Source of the DNA: Cocos nucifera
Lineage: Eukaryota; Streptophyta; Magnoliopsida; Arecales; Arecaceae
Assembly (NCBI GenBank): GCA_006176705.1
Contig: QRFJ01000382.1
Span: 186,001 to 250,000 of the forward strand
Direction of reading: 5' to 3'
DNA: 64,000 nt
Part shown: positions 23,138-34,190 of the stretch, piece after piece
Numbering within the stretch: the stretch's first letter is position 1
Layout: each line of letters starts with the position of its first letter
Notes under the pieces: model-generated
Seen by the model: the letters and a program-made list of their open reading frames with translations, nothing else
What the model was told of the DNA's origin: nothing
Database searches by the model: none
Translations under genes and position numbers: made by a program

Positions 23138-25022
23138 GTCATAAGAAAGTTTACCTTCTTATCGATGATTGGCTCAAAGCTGCAGTGCTGTATCTGGTTC
23201 TTTGACCTGAGGTGCATCGGCAGTTCACCTTGAGGGTGTTATAGTTTGACTACACGATGACTCGGTCTCCTAGACATTCAAAATTTTGAGGTGTATGTTG
23301 GCTATAGCATATTCATTGTAGGAATTGGATTGTACCAAGAGAAAATCTATCTACCTCGGTAGAAGAAATAGCCCTATGATGATCGTGAGAATGAAGTCCA
23401 TAAGCCCATGGCCATGGTAGAGTAAAATAATAGAATGAGTTTTTATTAAGGTTTTCACATCGAACTTGAATCAAATGATTAAATCATATGATAAGAATTA
23501 GGGTTTGATGAGTTCACCTTAACCCTAATTTGATCGAGGCTCAAGATAGAAGAACTTAATCACACAGGTAGCTGCATCGAGAGGTTTATTTTTAATTTTG
23601 ATGGATTGCCACCATATACTGCTAGGTGTCACTGATGGATTTTGGAAGCAATTAGAATGATTTGGATGATCAATTATTCTAGTTGTATGAATCGGAAGAG
23701 TTCTGATTTATTGGAAGGTGTTTCAATGATGATGATGATAGAGATCATGACATATCCCATTACCATATAGATTGAATCTAATTGGATCACACAAATAAGG
23801 GTTTAGATCTAGATATCATCATTTGGACTAATTTAGTTCAATTGATTTGAATTAGATTCAATTAGGTTTAAGAAAATCGTGCTAATACACGATTGAATCT
23901 AATGTTCTCCTTCTACTATCATTAAAAGTTATCTTGACTGAGCCAAATGTGTTTATGCTCACTCAGGTACCTTTATTTGATCTGACTGGAGCTTGTTCAG
24001 GTCAGAAAAGGGTTGTCTTAATTTATGAGATAAATTGAAGACAACACCTGCCATTTCTCATCACCTGCCAATTCTTGTCTTTTGACTTTGGTCAAACGTT
24101 GACTTTTGATACATAGACATCTGCCCATGTATCATGCACCCATAGGAGAGTAGATAGGGGCTTGTCCCTTTGATAGAAAATGAAAAGGAGGGGACGTGTG
24201 CCTAGGGAGGCATGCACCCAAGGATAGGGATGGCTGGAGTCCCACATATATGGGACTCAAGGTTGTTTCTTCGAATCAACTTAGGAGGCACCAAAGGACT
24301 CTGCTTTGACCAGTCTTGGTGCCACCTAAGGATGATTTGAAGGGGCTCTCATCTGATTGGATCAGGTGAGTCATCCTATCAATTAGATTTAGATCTGATT
24401 GCACAAAGCAATATGATTGATCGGGACGATGTGTCACTACATGGCACAGCAGGGTCTATAAAAACCTTATCTATGCCAAGCTTTAGAGAAGATCACCCAT
24501 AGCCCATGACACAAGGCTGCCCCTCTCCCTCCTCCATGCCATCTTCAGGTCCTCTCTCTCCTCTCCATGTTTAAGGAGATTTGGACTCCAGTTTGGTGCG
24601 ATCCAGGCAAGACAAAGGTGACGAAAAAGGAAGAAGGCAACACTGCTGTAAGAGATGATTCCAGATCTTCAAAAGGAGTTTTGAAGATCCTCCAAATCAG
24701 ATCCACATCTGATATTTGGAGAGGTGATAAAGAAGGAGAAGATCTTCAGACTCAATCTGAGTGGATATCAGTAGAGGCCAGGCACTTGCATGGCTAGATC
24801 CAAAACTTCAGGCAATCAGCAGGATCATCATAGGATAATCCGATTACCTAGTAACAAGGTACAAAATTAAATCAGATTTAATTTATCTTTTATTTTTAGT
24901 TATTAGATCTATAAAATTAGATCTAAAATATCTCAAATCTAAACTAAATTTAAAGAAAAAAGTTTTGAAATATTTCTCAGATCTGAACGAACCTGACCTA
25001 AAAAATCTGAATTTTCTCTTCA
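23138..25022 (+). repeat. Element C 5' LTR, second part
   Basis: Continues from 14049 and aligns with 31212-33095 of the 3' LTR. It contains TATAAAAA at 24457-24464 and ends in TCTTCA. The two parts sum to 2273 bp, the same as the (end-trimmed) 3' copy. Confidence 0.92.
24457..24464 (+). promoter_or_regulatory. TATA box of element C 5' LTR
   Basis: GTCTATAAAAACC is conserved in the 3' LTR at 32531-32544, as expected for the LTR promoter. Confidence 0.65.
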
Positions 25023-25024
25023 AC

Positions 25025-25036
25025 TAGTATCAGAGT
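25025..25036 (+). other. Primer-binding site of element C
   Basis: TAGTATCAGAGT differs from TGGTATCAGAGC at two positions, both transitions. It stands two bases after the LTR end. Confidence 0.85.
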
Positions 25037-26901
25037 CAGGTTCTAATAAATTATTTAGATCTAATTTAAATTTATTTTAATCTAATAATTAGATTATTTT
25101 AGATGTCACATAAGATGTGATCAGATCTAAAATTAAAAAAATTAAAATTAAATAATTTAGATCTAAGTTTTACAAGATGCATGACTAGTTGTAAAATAGA
25201 ATTATTCTATACATAGTCTTGCATGATCATAATTTAATTTGATTAAGTTATGATTTTAGATCTATTTATTTACTATTTTTAGATGTTATAAATATTATAA
25301 TAAGATCTAAAAAATAATAAATAAAATTATTTAATTTTTTGGATCATCTGAGATATGATGAATGCATGTTTAGACTAGTTATAGAATAGTTCTACATAAT
25401 TATCTAGATTAGAATTTATTTTGATATGATTAATTTAAATCTAATTTTTTCGATAATTATTAGATAATTTAGATCTAAAAAATATGCATGATATAATACA
25501 TGTGATATATACAAAACATGTTTAAAGTTAGATCAATTTTTATATATAAGATATATTATGTAGATCTAACTAGTTTTGTAGTCTTATATTTCTGATTAAG
25601 GCATTCCCCTTGACCGTCTGATTATAAAAATAAAGTAGGATTTAAATGCCCTCTCCTCCCATTCGATGGGATAATCTTATGATGTGTAGGGGTGTTGCAC
25701 ATTTGTCCTTAATAAAAAATCAAGAACTTATTTTTTGCAAAACCTTAGATCCTAAAATCCTAGGATTTTATTCACATATTTTATTTGTGAATCCTAAACT
25801 TAATTAAGAATTAAGATTATGAAATATATGTTAGATCTAAAATTGAAAATTTCAGATCTAAGACATATTCATAAAATTGGATTCGGACTTGGGTAGATCA
25901 ATTAGGTTTAAGTAGTTGATCAAATCGAATCAAGAATTGGTTAGTTGGGATTAAGAGTACTTAAATTGATCAGCCTAATAGGATTAAGTCTTGGTCAAGA
26001 TCGAGTCACATGAGTGATCGATCAAGCTAAGACCTAATTAGGCTTAGTGGTTAGAGTCTGGATTGTTGGCTAACATGATTTGTTCTGGCTCAACAATTTG
26101 GTGTCCAAGATAAGTTTGGTAGATACGATCGACTGATTTTTAATTAGGAGCTACTCGACTCAAATACATTCTTATCGAGTTAATGACATATTCCTTCCAC
26201 CGATCTTACTTATCTGGCCATATTTGTTGGCTCGGTCTTGATCTGAGGTGGTTAATAATCTGAGCTAACCCATGCCACTAGGTTAGTCATAATGGTTATG
26301 ACTATGTCAAGTCTAGTTTAATGAGACCTAAATTAAATCTTCCTGAGAAAAGATTAAGTCTAAGATCTTCCACCATTGTAGATGTGCCGGCCCTTTTCGG
26401 GGTTGATTGTTCTCGGCTGATTATAGTGGTTTAGTTGCACCAAAAAGATGCAACCATATCTATTAGACATTGAATGCTATGGGCTGAAGGATGGATTGGG
26501 CTCAATATTTCAGATACGGTGAGAGACTCAAATAAAAATCTAATCTATCCAAATGGTGGGTCTGACTTATTTAAGAAGTGGATCAATATTTCGGGCATGA
26601 TGAGATTCATGAATTAGAGATCAAGTTTGGGTGCACGATGATTCGAGAATCATTGAACAAGAGTTGTTCACTCATTGGCTAATCCATCGCCAATAACTGT
26701 TAGGTAAGGTGAAGAGTCAGTTGGTGGGACTGCACCATCCACTAGAAATCATTGATCATGAAAATTTTTGCATCTCTATCAAGGAAGTATAGGGATCCAA
26801 AAAATAGTAGAAGCTAATTTATTTAAAAATAAAACTCTTAAATAAATTGGTCAAATCTTAATTATAATATCTAACTAGAAGCTTTGACTCTCTATAAGAA
26901 A
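25037..26901 (+). other. Element C untranslated leader
   Basis: Collinear with the B leader, no coding potential, and ending one base before the gag ATG. Confidence 0.85.
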
Positions 26902-27690
26902 ATGTCTACGTCTAACCCACTAGCACGTATCCTGGACACCCATGGACTGACCGAATCCACTTACAAGGATTGGCTTTGAAATTTCAAAATTATTTTGGGT
27001 TTCGAGAAGTTAACTCATGTATTGTACCAGGACCCTCCCACCTTACTAGCTCGTCCATCCACTAAATAGAGAGTGTCTCTTGATAAGTGAATGGACGAAG
27101 ATAACAAGGCTAGATACTACATGTTGGGCTCAATGTCTGATGAGCTTCAGCACCAACATGAAGATATCAAGACTGCCCATCAAATGTTGGCTCACCTACA
27201 AGAGATGTTTGGTGAACAGAGTCGCACAGCCAAGTATCAAGTCACTAAATGACTATTCAAGGCTAAAATGCATGATGGACAGTCAGTCCAAGATCATTAT
27301 CTGATGATGATCAAGGACTTGGAAGAGCTTGAGAAGCTCGAAGTGAAGTTGGACCTGGATCTGCAGAATGATATAATTTCATAATCCTTGACTGATGCAT
27401 ATCGGCAGTTCATTATGAACTACCATATGCATAAACTTCAAAATTTCTTGTTCGAACTTATGAACATTGTAGTTACTGCTGAGCTTTCCATGAAAGATTC
27501 TAAAGGCTCAGTGCTTGCTATAGAATGGATTTCTTCCAAGAGAAAGTCTTTTGGAAAGAAGAAGTCTATGAAAAAGCAGAAGATGGAAGGAGGAAAGAAG
27601 AAAAAAGCAGAGCTGAAGAAGAAGACCACTGATAAAGAAAAGTATTTTCATTGCAACAATGACGACCACTGAAAGTGGAACTACCCTACT
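26902..27690 (+). pseudogene. Element C gag
   Basis: It opens at ATG 26902 with the SNPLARILDTHGLT block. Several stops follow (for example TGG to TGA near 26977), then the UBN2-like core ending MFGEQSRTAKYQV. The C-terminal part at 27388-27672 holds the basic region and YFHCNNDDH, where a stop replaces the Trp that follows in B and D. The first Cys of the knuckle is again Tyr, and the last is also Tyr (KWNY). Confidence 0.88.
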
Positions 27691-28250
27691 TACCTGGCCA
27701 CCCTGAAGAATAAAGAGGGAGGTCCTTCTGGAGGTATGCTCATTATTGAGTCTAACCTTACGATTTTTTCTACATCCAGTTGGATGCTTGACTCTGATTC
27801 TAGTGCTCATTTGTGCACTTCTATGCAGGGTCTTGAGGATAGCAGGAGGTTGAGGGACGGTGAGATGATCCTACGCATAAAAAAATGGAGCAAGAGTTGC
27901 TGCCATGGCCGTAAAACATATCCTCTTCGACTACCATCTGATTTAGACTTAGTATTAAAAGATTGTTATTATGTGCCTGCAGCAAGCAGGAATTTGATTT
28001 CTATTTCATGCCTAGCACTAAAAGGCTATGTAATTAGTTTTCTTAAGGACCATTGTAACATTCTTTATGAAAAAAATAAAATTGCAAGTGGTTTTCTTAT
28101 TAATGATCTTTACCAATTACATATTGATGTATCTATTTTTTTTTAATATCGAGAAAAATGTGAATGCCATGAAATGACCTAGGGATAGTCCAAATGATAG
28201 GTATCTATGGCACCTAAGACTAGATCATATAGCAGAAGATAGGGTTGACA
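27691..28250 (+). pseudogene. Element C protease and GAG_pre-integrase
   Basis: The protease active site reads SWMLDSDSSAHLC, so the DSG of B and D is DSD here. The open stretch runs 27736-28146 and ends at a stop. GAG_pre-integrase follows in another frame near 28200 with YLWHLRLDHIAEDRVDKL, where the Gly of LGH is Asp. Confidence 0.85.
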
Positions 28251-29050
28251 AATTGAAGAAAATCGGGCTATTGAGTTCGTTGACTTCCGAGTCATATCCA
28301 ATTTGTGAATCTTGTCTTCATGGCAAAATGACTAAGCTTCCTTTTGTAGGACATGGGGAAAGGGCTATGGATCTTCTTGCCCTGGTACATACTGATATGT
28401 GCAGCCTATTTGATGTACCGACTAGAGGCAACTTTGTCTACTTTATAATCTTTATCGATGATTTATCTAGGTATGGGTATGTGTATCTTATGAGACACAA
28501 GTCTGAAGCTTTTGAAAAGTTCAAGAAATTTAGACATAAAGTAGAGAAGCAAACTGAAAAATCCATTAAGGTTCTTCGATTAGATCGAGGAGGTGAATAT
28601 CTTAGTCAAAAATTTCTAGACTATCTCAAGAAAAATGACATAATCTCTCAATGGACTCCACCTGGAACACCTCAACTCAACGAAATTTTAGAATGGAGGA
28701 ATCGGACCCTATTAGATATGGTCCGATCTATGATGAGCTTCATAGACCTTTCTGATTTTCTTTGGGGACATATTTTGTTAACTGTAATATACTTACTGAA
28801 TAGGGTTCCTTCTAAAACCATTCCTACCACACCGTATGAGATATGGCATGGTAAGAAATCAAGTATAAGTCATCTCAGAATTTGGAATTGTTTGGCTCAT
28901 ATCAAAAGATAACAAACGGATAAGTTAGACTTTAGATCCTTTAGAGCTTGATTTATAGGATATCCTAAAGAGTCATTAGGATATTATTTCTACATTTCAG
29001 AAGATCACAATGTGATGGTGAATCGACATACCATCTTTCTTGAAAAATAG
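28251..29050 (+). pseudogene. Element C integrase
   Basis: An open frame at 28253-28912 (219 codons) contains the zinc-binding CESCLHGKMTKLPF, the core LVHTDMCSLFDV with the first Asp, DDLSRYGYVYLMRHKSEAF, the second Asp in LRLDRGGEYLS, and the Glu block with EWRNRTLLDMVRSMMSF. All three acidic positions can be placed. The C-terminal half continues past the stop after LAHIKR (GYPKESLGYYFY) to about 29048. Confidence 0.9.
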
Positions 29051-29079
29051 TTTATTCAAGATAGCGGCATTGAAAAGCA

Positions 29080-30370
29080 GATCAAGCTCAAGAAGAAAGT
29101 CTCACAAGAGCAACAAGCTAAGGACCAAATGGAATCAAATCATGTTGAGCCAATTCAATCACTACTTCCTCCACCTCGTAGATTGAAAAAGATTTTTCAT
29201 CCCCCTAAGAGGTACTTAGGTACTATTTTAGAGAAAGTAGAGAAAATGTTCCTTATAGGTAATGGGGTCCATGGTAATGATCCCAAAATCTATGACGAGG
29301 CAATATCGGTTATTAACTTTGAGAAATGGTTAGAGACAATGAAGTCAACAATTGACTCGATGCACTTAAACCAAGTCTGGACCTTGGTAGATCCACCAGA
29401 AGGTATAGTACCTATTGGGTGTAAATGGATCTACAAGAGAAAGATTGGTGCAGATGAGAATGTGGAGATATTCAAAGCTAGAATAGTGGCAAAAGGGTAT
29501 AGTCAATGCAAAGGCATTGACTATTAGGATATCTTTTTGCTAGTAGCTATGCTGAAATCCATCCGCACATTGCTTACTATTGTAGCCTATTTCGATTGTG
29601 AAATATGGCAAATGGATGTGAAAATAGTGTTCTTAAATGGATACCTTGAGGAAGATATCTATATGGAACAGCCGCTAGATTTCACATCCAGTGATGTTGA
29701 TCACAAGGTATGTAAGCTGCAAAGGTCCATATACGGACTTAAGTAAGCATCTTGGAGTTGGAATACTCGTTTCAATGATGTGATCAAATTATTTGGTTTC
29801 ATCAAGAACCATGAGGAATCATGTATCTTCAAAAAGGTTAGTGGGAGTGCTGTTGTCTTTCTCGTATTATACGTAGATGATATCCTCCTTATTGGGAATG
29901 ATATTCGCATGTTAACCATAGTTAAAATGTGATTATCTAAAGAATTCTCCATGAAAGATCTAGATGAAGCATCCTTTATTCTAGAAATTAAGGTCTATAG
30001 AGATAGACCGAATAGGATGCTAGAACTTTCACAGAAGATGTACATAGAGGAAGTGCTAAAGAGGTTTAGCATGGAAAACTTTAAGAGGAGTTTAGTACCC
30101 TTCAGACATGGCATTCATCTTTTCAAGAAGATGTGCCCTAGCACGCCTGAGAAAATAGAATGTATGAGCAAGATCCCTTATGCTTCAGCAATAGGGAACC
30201 TCATGTATGCCATGTTATGTACACGACCTAATATAGCCCATGTTGTGAGTGTCACGAGCAGATATCAGTCGAATCCAGATGAAGAATACTGGACTTCTAT
30301 GAAATGTCTCCTTAAGTATTTAAGAAGAACTAAGGATATATTGTTGGTCTTTGGTAATGGACAACTCTAA
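29080..30370 (+). pseudogene. Element C reverse transcriptase
   Basis: Blocks of RT occur in order at 29129-29527, 29537-29746 and 29860-30370. They include CKWIYKRKIGADENVE, WQMDVKIVFLNG and LYVDDILLIGND. Both catalytic Asp motifs are present, but stops occur at the joint YQDTF-like block (29525), at LK-stop-AS (29745) and at VKM-stop-LS (29930). Confidence 0.9.
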
Positions 30371-30810
30371 GTCCAGGGGTATACAGACTCAAATTTTATG
30401 TTTGATGTAGATGATCGAAAGTCGATATCTGGGAGTCTGTTTGTGTGTAATGGTGGTGCTATCAGTTAGAAGAGTTCTAAGCAGACCGTGATAGCAGATT
30501 CCATTATGGAAGCAGAATATATTACTGTATCAAAAATTGGAGTGATGCCATCAGATGCCATTCCTTTATACTGCGACAACATTGGCACCAAAGTCCTTGC
30601 TAAGGAGCCAAGGTCTCACCAAAAATCCAAGCACATCGAGCGGCGATACCAGCTCATCCATGGTTACCTCGAGAAGGGTTACGTCGAGGTTAAGAGAGTC
30701 GACTCCACAGATAATGCGGTAGACCCACTCACAAAACCGTTGGGTTAGCAGAAGATCGAAGCCCACCTTGAGAAGATGGGACTTAAATTTATAGCCAATT
30801 GACTTTAGAT
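30371..30810 (+). pseudogene. Element C RNase H with in-frame deletion
   Basis: The domain shows DDRKSISGSLFVCNGG and then MEAEYITVSKIGVMPSDAI. Compared with B and D, 14 codons between EAEYI and GVMPSD are missing near 30533 without a frame change. The tail LTKPLG is followed by a stop at 30746. The deletion removes the AKEAFWYKKF helix. Confidence 0.88.
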
Positions 30811-30822
30811 CAAGTGGGAGTT
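30811..30822 (+). other. Polypurine tract of element C
   Basis: CAAGTGGGAGTT lies directly before TGTTAGAT of the 3' LTR. Confidence 0.85.
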
Positions 30823-33095
30823 TGTTAGATATTTATGCCCTAGAAGCTAGAATTGGCTGATACTTATAATACACTTCTAGGGGCAAAATTATAATTTTGA
30901 CTATAAATAATAAAATGAATTATTCTCTATCACAAATGTGTATTTAGTGTCTGTGATACATCCTTTGAGTTAATGGTAATGATAATTCTTATTTTCAAGA
31001 GTTAAAAATTTAAGACAAGAATTTTCATTATTAACTCATAAAATACTCCCGACCGTAGGATCATCATGAGGATGGTGATTGATCTAGAAGGTTGGTGTAC
31101 AATCGCTTCTTTATAGTAGATGAGTCTTGAGTCTATGGTGTAGAAACACCGGAGCGAGAGTATAGGTACTCGTTAGAGAACGAGGGCACTGAGCGTGACT
31201 ACCTCGAGCAGTCATAAGAAAGTCTACCTTCTCGTCGATGACTGACTCGAAGCTGCAGTAGTGTATCTGATTCTTTGACCTGAGGTGCATCGATAGTTCA
31301 CCTTGAGGGTGTTATAGTTTGACTACAACATGACTCGATCTCCTAGCCAGTCGGAACCTTGAGGTGTATGTTGGCTATAGCATGTTCATTGTTGGAATTG
31401 GATTGCACCAAGAGAAAATCTATCTACCTCAGTAGAAGAGGAGTAGCCCTATGATGATCATGAGAATCATGTCCATAAGCCCATGGCCATGGTAGAGTGA
31501 AATAATAGAAAGAGTTTCTATTAAGGTTTTCACATCGGACTTGAATCAATTGATTAAATCATATGACAAGAATTGGGGTTTGACGAGTTCACCTTAACCC
31601 TAATCTGATTGGGCCTCAAGATAGAAGAACTTAATCACACAGGTAGCTACACTGAGAGGTTCATTTTCAGTTCTGATTGGTTGCTACCATATACTGCTAG
31701 GTGTCACTTATGGATTTTGGGAGCAATTAGAATGATTTGGATGATCGATCATTCTAGTTGTATGAATTAGAAGAGTTCTGATCCATCGGAAGGTGTTTCG
31801 ATGATGACGATGATAGAGATCATGACATATTCCATTACTATATAGAACTGAACCTAACTAGATTACATAAACAAGGGTTTAGATCTAAATATCATCAATT
31901 GGACTAATCCAGTTCAATTGATTTGAATTAGATACAATTAGGTGTAAGAAAATCATGCTAGCACACGATTGAACCTAATGTTCTCCTTCTACTATCATTA
32001 AAAGTTGTCTCAACTGAGCCAAATTTATTTGTGCTCACTCAGATACCTTTACTTGATCTGACTAGAGCTTGTCTAGGTTAGAAAAGAATTATCTTAATTT
32101 ATGAGATAAATTGGAGACAACACTTGCCATTTTCCATCACCTACCAATTCTTATCTTTTGATTTTGGTCAAACATTGACCTTTGAGACTTAGACATCTGC
32201 CCATGTGTCATGCACCCATAGGAGAGCAGATAGGGGCTTATCCCCTTACTAGAAAATGGAAAGGAGGGGGCACATGCCTAGGGAGGCATGCACCCAAGGA
32301 TAGGGATGCCTGGAGTCCCATACAAATGGGACTCTAGGTTGCTTTTGGGAATCAACTTAGGAGGCGCTAAGGGACTCTGCTTTGACCAATTTTGGCACCA
32401 CCTAAGGATGATTTCAAGGGACTCTCATTTGATTAGATCAGGTGATATTATCCCATCAATCAGATTTAGATCTGATTGCACGAAGCAATGTGATTGGTTG
32501 GAATGATGTGGCACTACATGGCGCAGCAGGGTCTATAAAAAACCTTGTCTGCGCCAAGCTTTAGAGAAGATCACCCATAGCCCATGCGACAAGGCTGCCC
32601 CTCTCCCTCCTCTATGCCATCTTTAGATCCTCTCTCTCCTCTCCATGCTTAAGGAGATTTGGGCTCCAGTTTGGTGCAATCCAAGCAAGAGAAAGGTGAC
32701 GAGAAAGGAAGAAGGTAGCACTACTACAAGAGACGATTTCAGATCTTCAAAAGGAGTTTTGAAGATCCTCCAAATTAGATTCAGATTTGATATTTGGAGA
32801 GGTGATAAAGAAGAAGAAGATCTTCAGATCCAACTCAAGTGGCTACTGGTAGAGGCCAGGCACTTGCATGGCTAGATCCAGAACTTTAGGCAATCAGTAG
32901 GATCATCATAGGATAATTCGATTACCCAATAACAAGGTACAAAATTAAATCAAATTTAATTTATTTTTTTATTTTTATTTATTTAATCTATAAAATTAGA
33001 TCTAAAATATCTCAGATCTAATTTAGATTCAAAAGAAAAATTTTTAAAATATCTCTTTTGATCCAATCAGATCTGAACGAACTAGACCTAAAAAA
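30823..33095 (+). repeat. Element C 3' LTR, end trimmed
   Basis: It aligns along its length with 13662-14049 plus 23138-25022. The last bases (CTGAATTTTCTCTTCA in the 5' copy) are missing after AAAAAA at 33095, along with part of the target duplication. Confidence 0.92.
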
Positions 33096-33141
33096 TAGAG
33101 ATTGTGAGTTCACAAGAACTTTGGAGCATCAAGATAGAGAT
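33096..33141 (+). other. Element A internal 3' end and polypurine tract
   Basis: After removal of C this piece continues the RNase H tail of A without frame change. It contains AGAGATTGTGAG twice, the second time as CAAGATAGAGAT directly before the TG of the A 3' LTR, where the PPT should be. Confidence 0.75.
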
Positions 33142-33945
33142 TGTGAGCTCAGGTATGGTGCTCTCAAGCCATGGAAGCAGGTGGAAAGAGAGCAAAGAGC
33201 GAATGAAACCAAACATCAAAGAGCTTTAACAAATGTTTCAGAAGAACTGGCTCAAATCCTGTCAGAGCTAGCCTAAGCAAAAGAAGAGCCAACCCGAATC
33301 CTAAGAGAGCTGGCTCGAGCAGAAGTCCAGAAAGTGTATTAGGATGATATGTTGGAACACTTGGCTTGATTCCTATCAGAGCCAACCTAAGTGAAAGTTG
33401 AGCCAGCTCGAATCTTAAGAGAGCTAGCCCGAGCAGCAGAATAAAAAATGGTGATTCAGGGTCTTGCAGGAGACATCACCATCGAGCCAGCTCGATGCTG
33501 ATCGAGTCAGCTCGAGTAGTGAACAGAATAGAACATAGTTTCTATTCTGGCCTGGGATTGTGTTTAATCCTAGGAACTTAGGGCCTTAGTTTATAAGGTC
33601 CTAAGGGGGCTAACCTATGGATTGGAATGGAATTTGTCTAATGGATGTATACATGGGAGACATGGGTGTACATGGGCATAGTGAGTGCATCACATTAGGT
33701 TAGCTAAGAAAGTTTTTTAGGTTGGATTTTATTTGATGAGGTATATATACTCTGTACGGAGTTTTGTAAATAGACACAGAATCAATACAAACCTTTTCTT
33801 CCTGAAATTTCTCTCTTTCTCTCTCGTTCTTCCTCTCTTCTCCATGCCCTAGGGTTTTCTAGGGTTTCATAGGTTAGCCATCTCTTTCCTCGGATCCTTA
33901 TTGCTGTTTCTGCAATCTTCAAGTAGCAAGGATTTGTTCCTAACA
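33142..33945 (+). repeat. Element A 3' LTR
   Basis: It opens TGTGAGCTCAGG, ends CCTAACA, and is collinear with 8681-9488. The GAGC(C/T)GGCTC motif array and TATA box (33742-33749) are conserved. Confidence 0.88.
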
Positions 33946-34190
33946 CTTTCCTCTCTCTTTCTCTCCCTAGAATTGTTTCTTTCTCTATAACTTTCTCTTT
34001 ATAGTTTTCTCTCCAAAAATGTCTCTCTCTAGATGGTGTCTTACTTTTATGATTTTTTGAATTTTTGAAAGATCCTTTAACAGCCTTGATAGATCTTGGG
34101 TGAATTAACTATCAACATTTACCGATCTCCACCTTAATTGGGTTTAGCTAAAGGAAAAACCTAGGGTCAAAATCAAAATAGTAGAAACTA
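33946..34190. other. Pyrimidine-rich flank, unassigned
   Basis: CT-rich up to about 34037, then unassigned sequence up to the first recognisable part of the E-type LTR. It is the right flank of element A. CTCCACCTTAA at 34126-34136 resembles a minus-strand PPT but has no partner. Confidence 0.45.

Larger units (their letters stand above)
13662..33095 (+). mobile_element. Element C: Angela-like copia with 2.3 kb LTRs, split by B
   Basis: C begins TGTTAGATGTGTGTGCCC at 13662. Its 5' LTR is broken at 14049 by element B and resumes at 23138-25022. PBS, a 1.9 kb leader, gag-pol (26902-30800), PPT and 3' LTR (30823-33095) follow. Without B, C is about 10.3 kb. Its left flank ends TATAG. On the right TAG (33096-33098) remains, because the last bases of the 3' LTR and part of the target duplication are deleted. 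The family is placed near Angela by the gag start SNPLARILDTH and the integrase phrase DLSRYGYVYLMRHKSEAF. Many stops are present. Confidence 0.9.
8681..33945 (+). mobile_element. Element A: Tork/Tnt1-like copia, split by element C
   Basis: A has two recognisable LTRs, at 8681-9488 and 33142-33945, and a plus-strand gag-pol at 9627-13661 that breaks off at the end of RNase H. The missing end, with the polypurine tract, reappears at 33096-33141 after the insertion of C. Without the nested material A would be about 5.8 kb. The Tork/Tnt1 assignment rests on the gag start (KFDGKDNFTLW), the RNase H tail (TKHIDIRYHRIRELV) and the short LTRs. The flanks are CTTCT on the left and CTTTC on the right, not a convincing duplication. 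The coding region is full of stops and key catalytic residues are lost. Confidence 0.85.

Noticed and set aside
34120..34145. CTCCACCTTAA as a PPT of a further minus-strand element
   Set aside because: No LTR start follows at the right place and no coding sequence with it.
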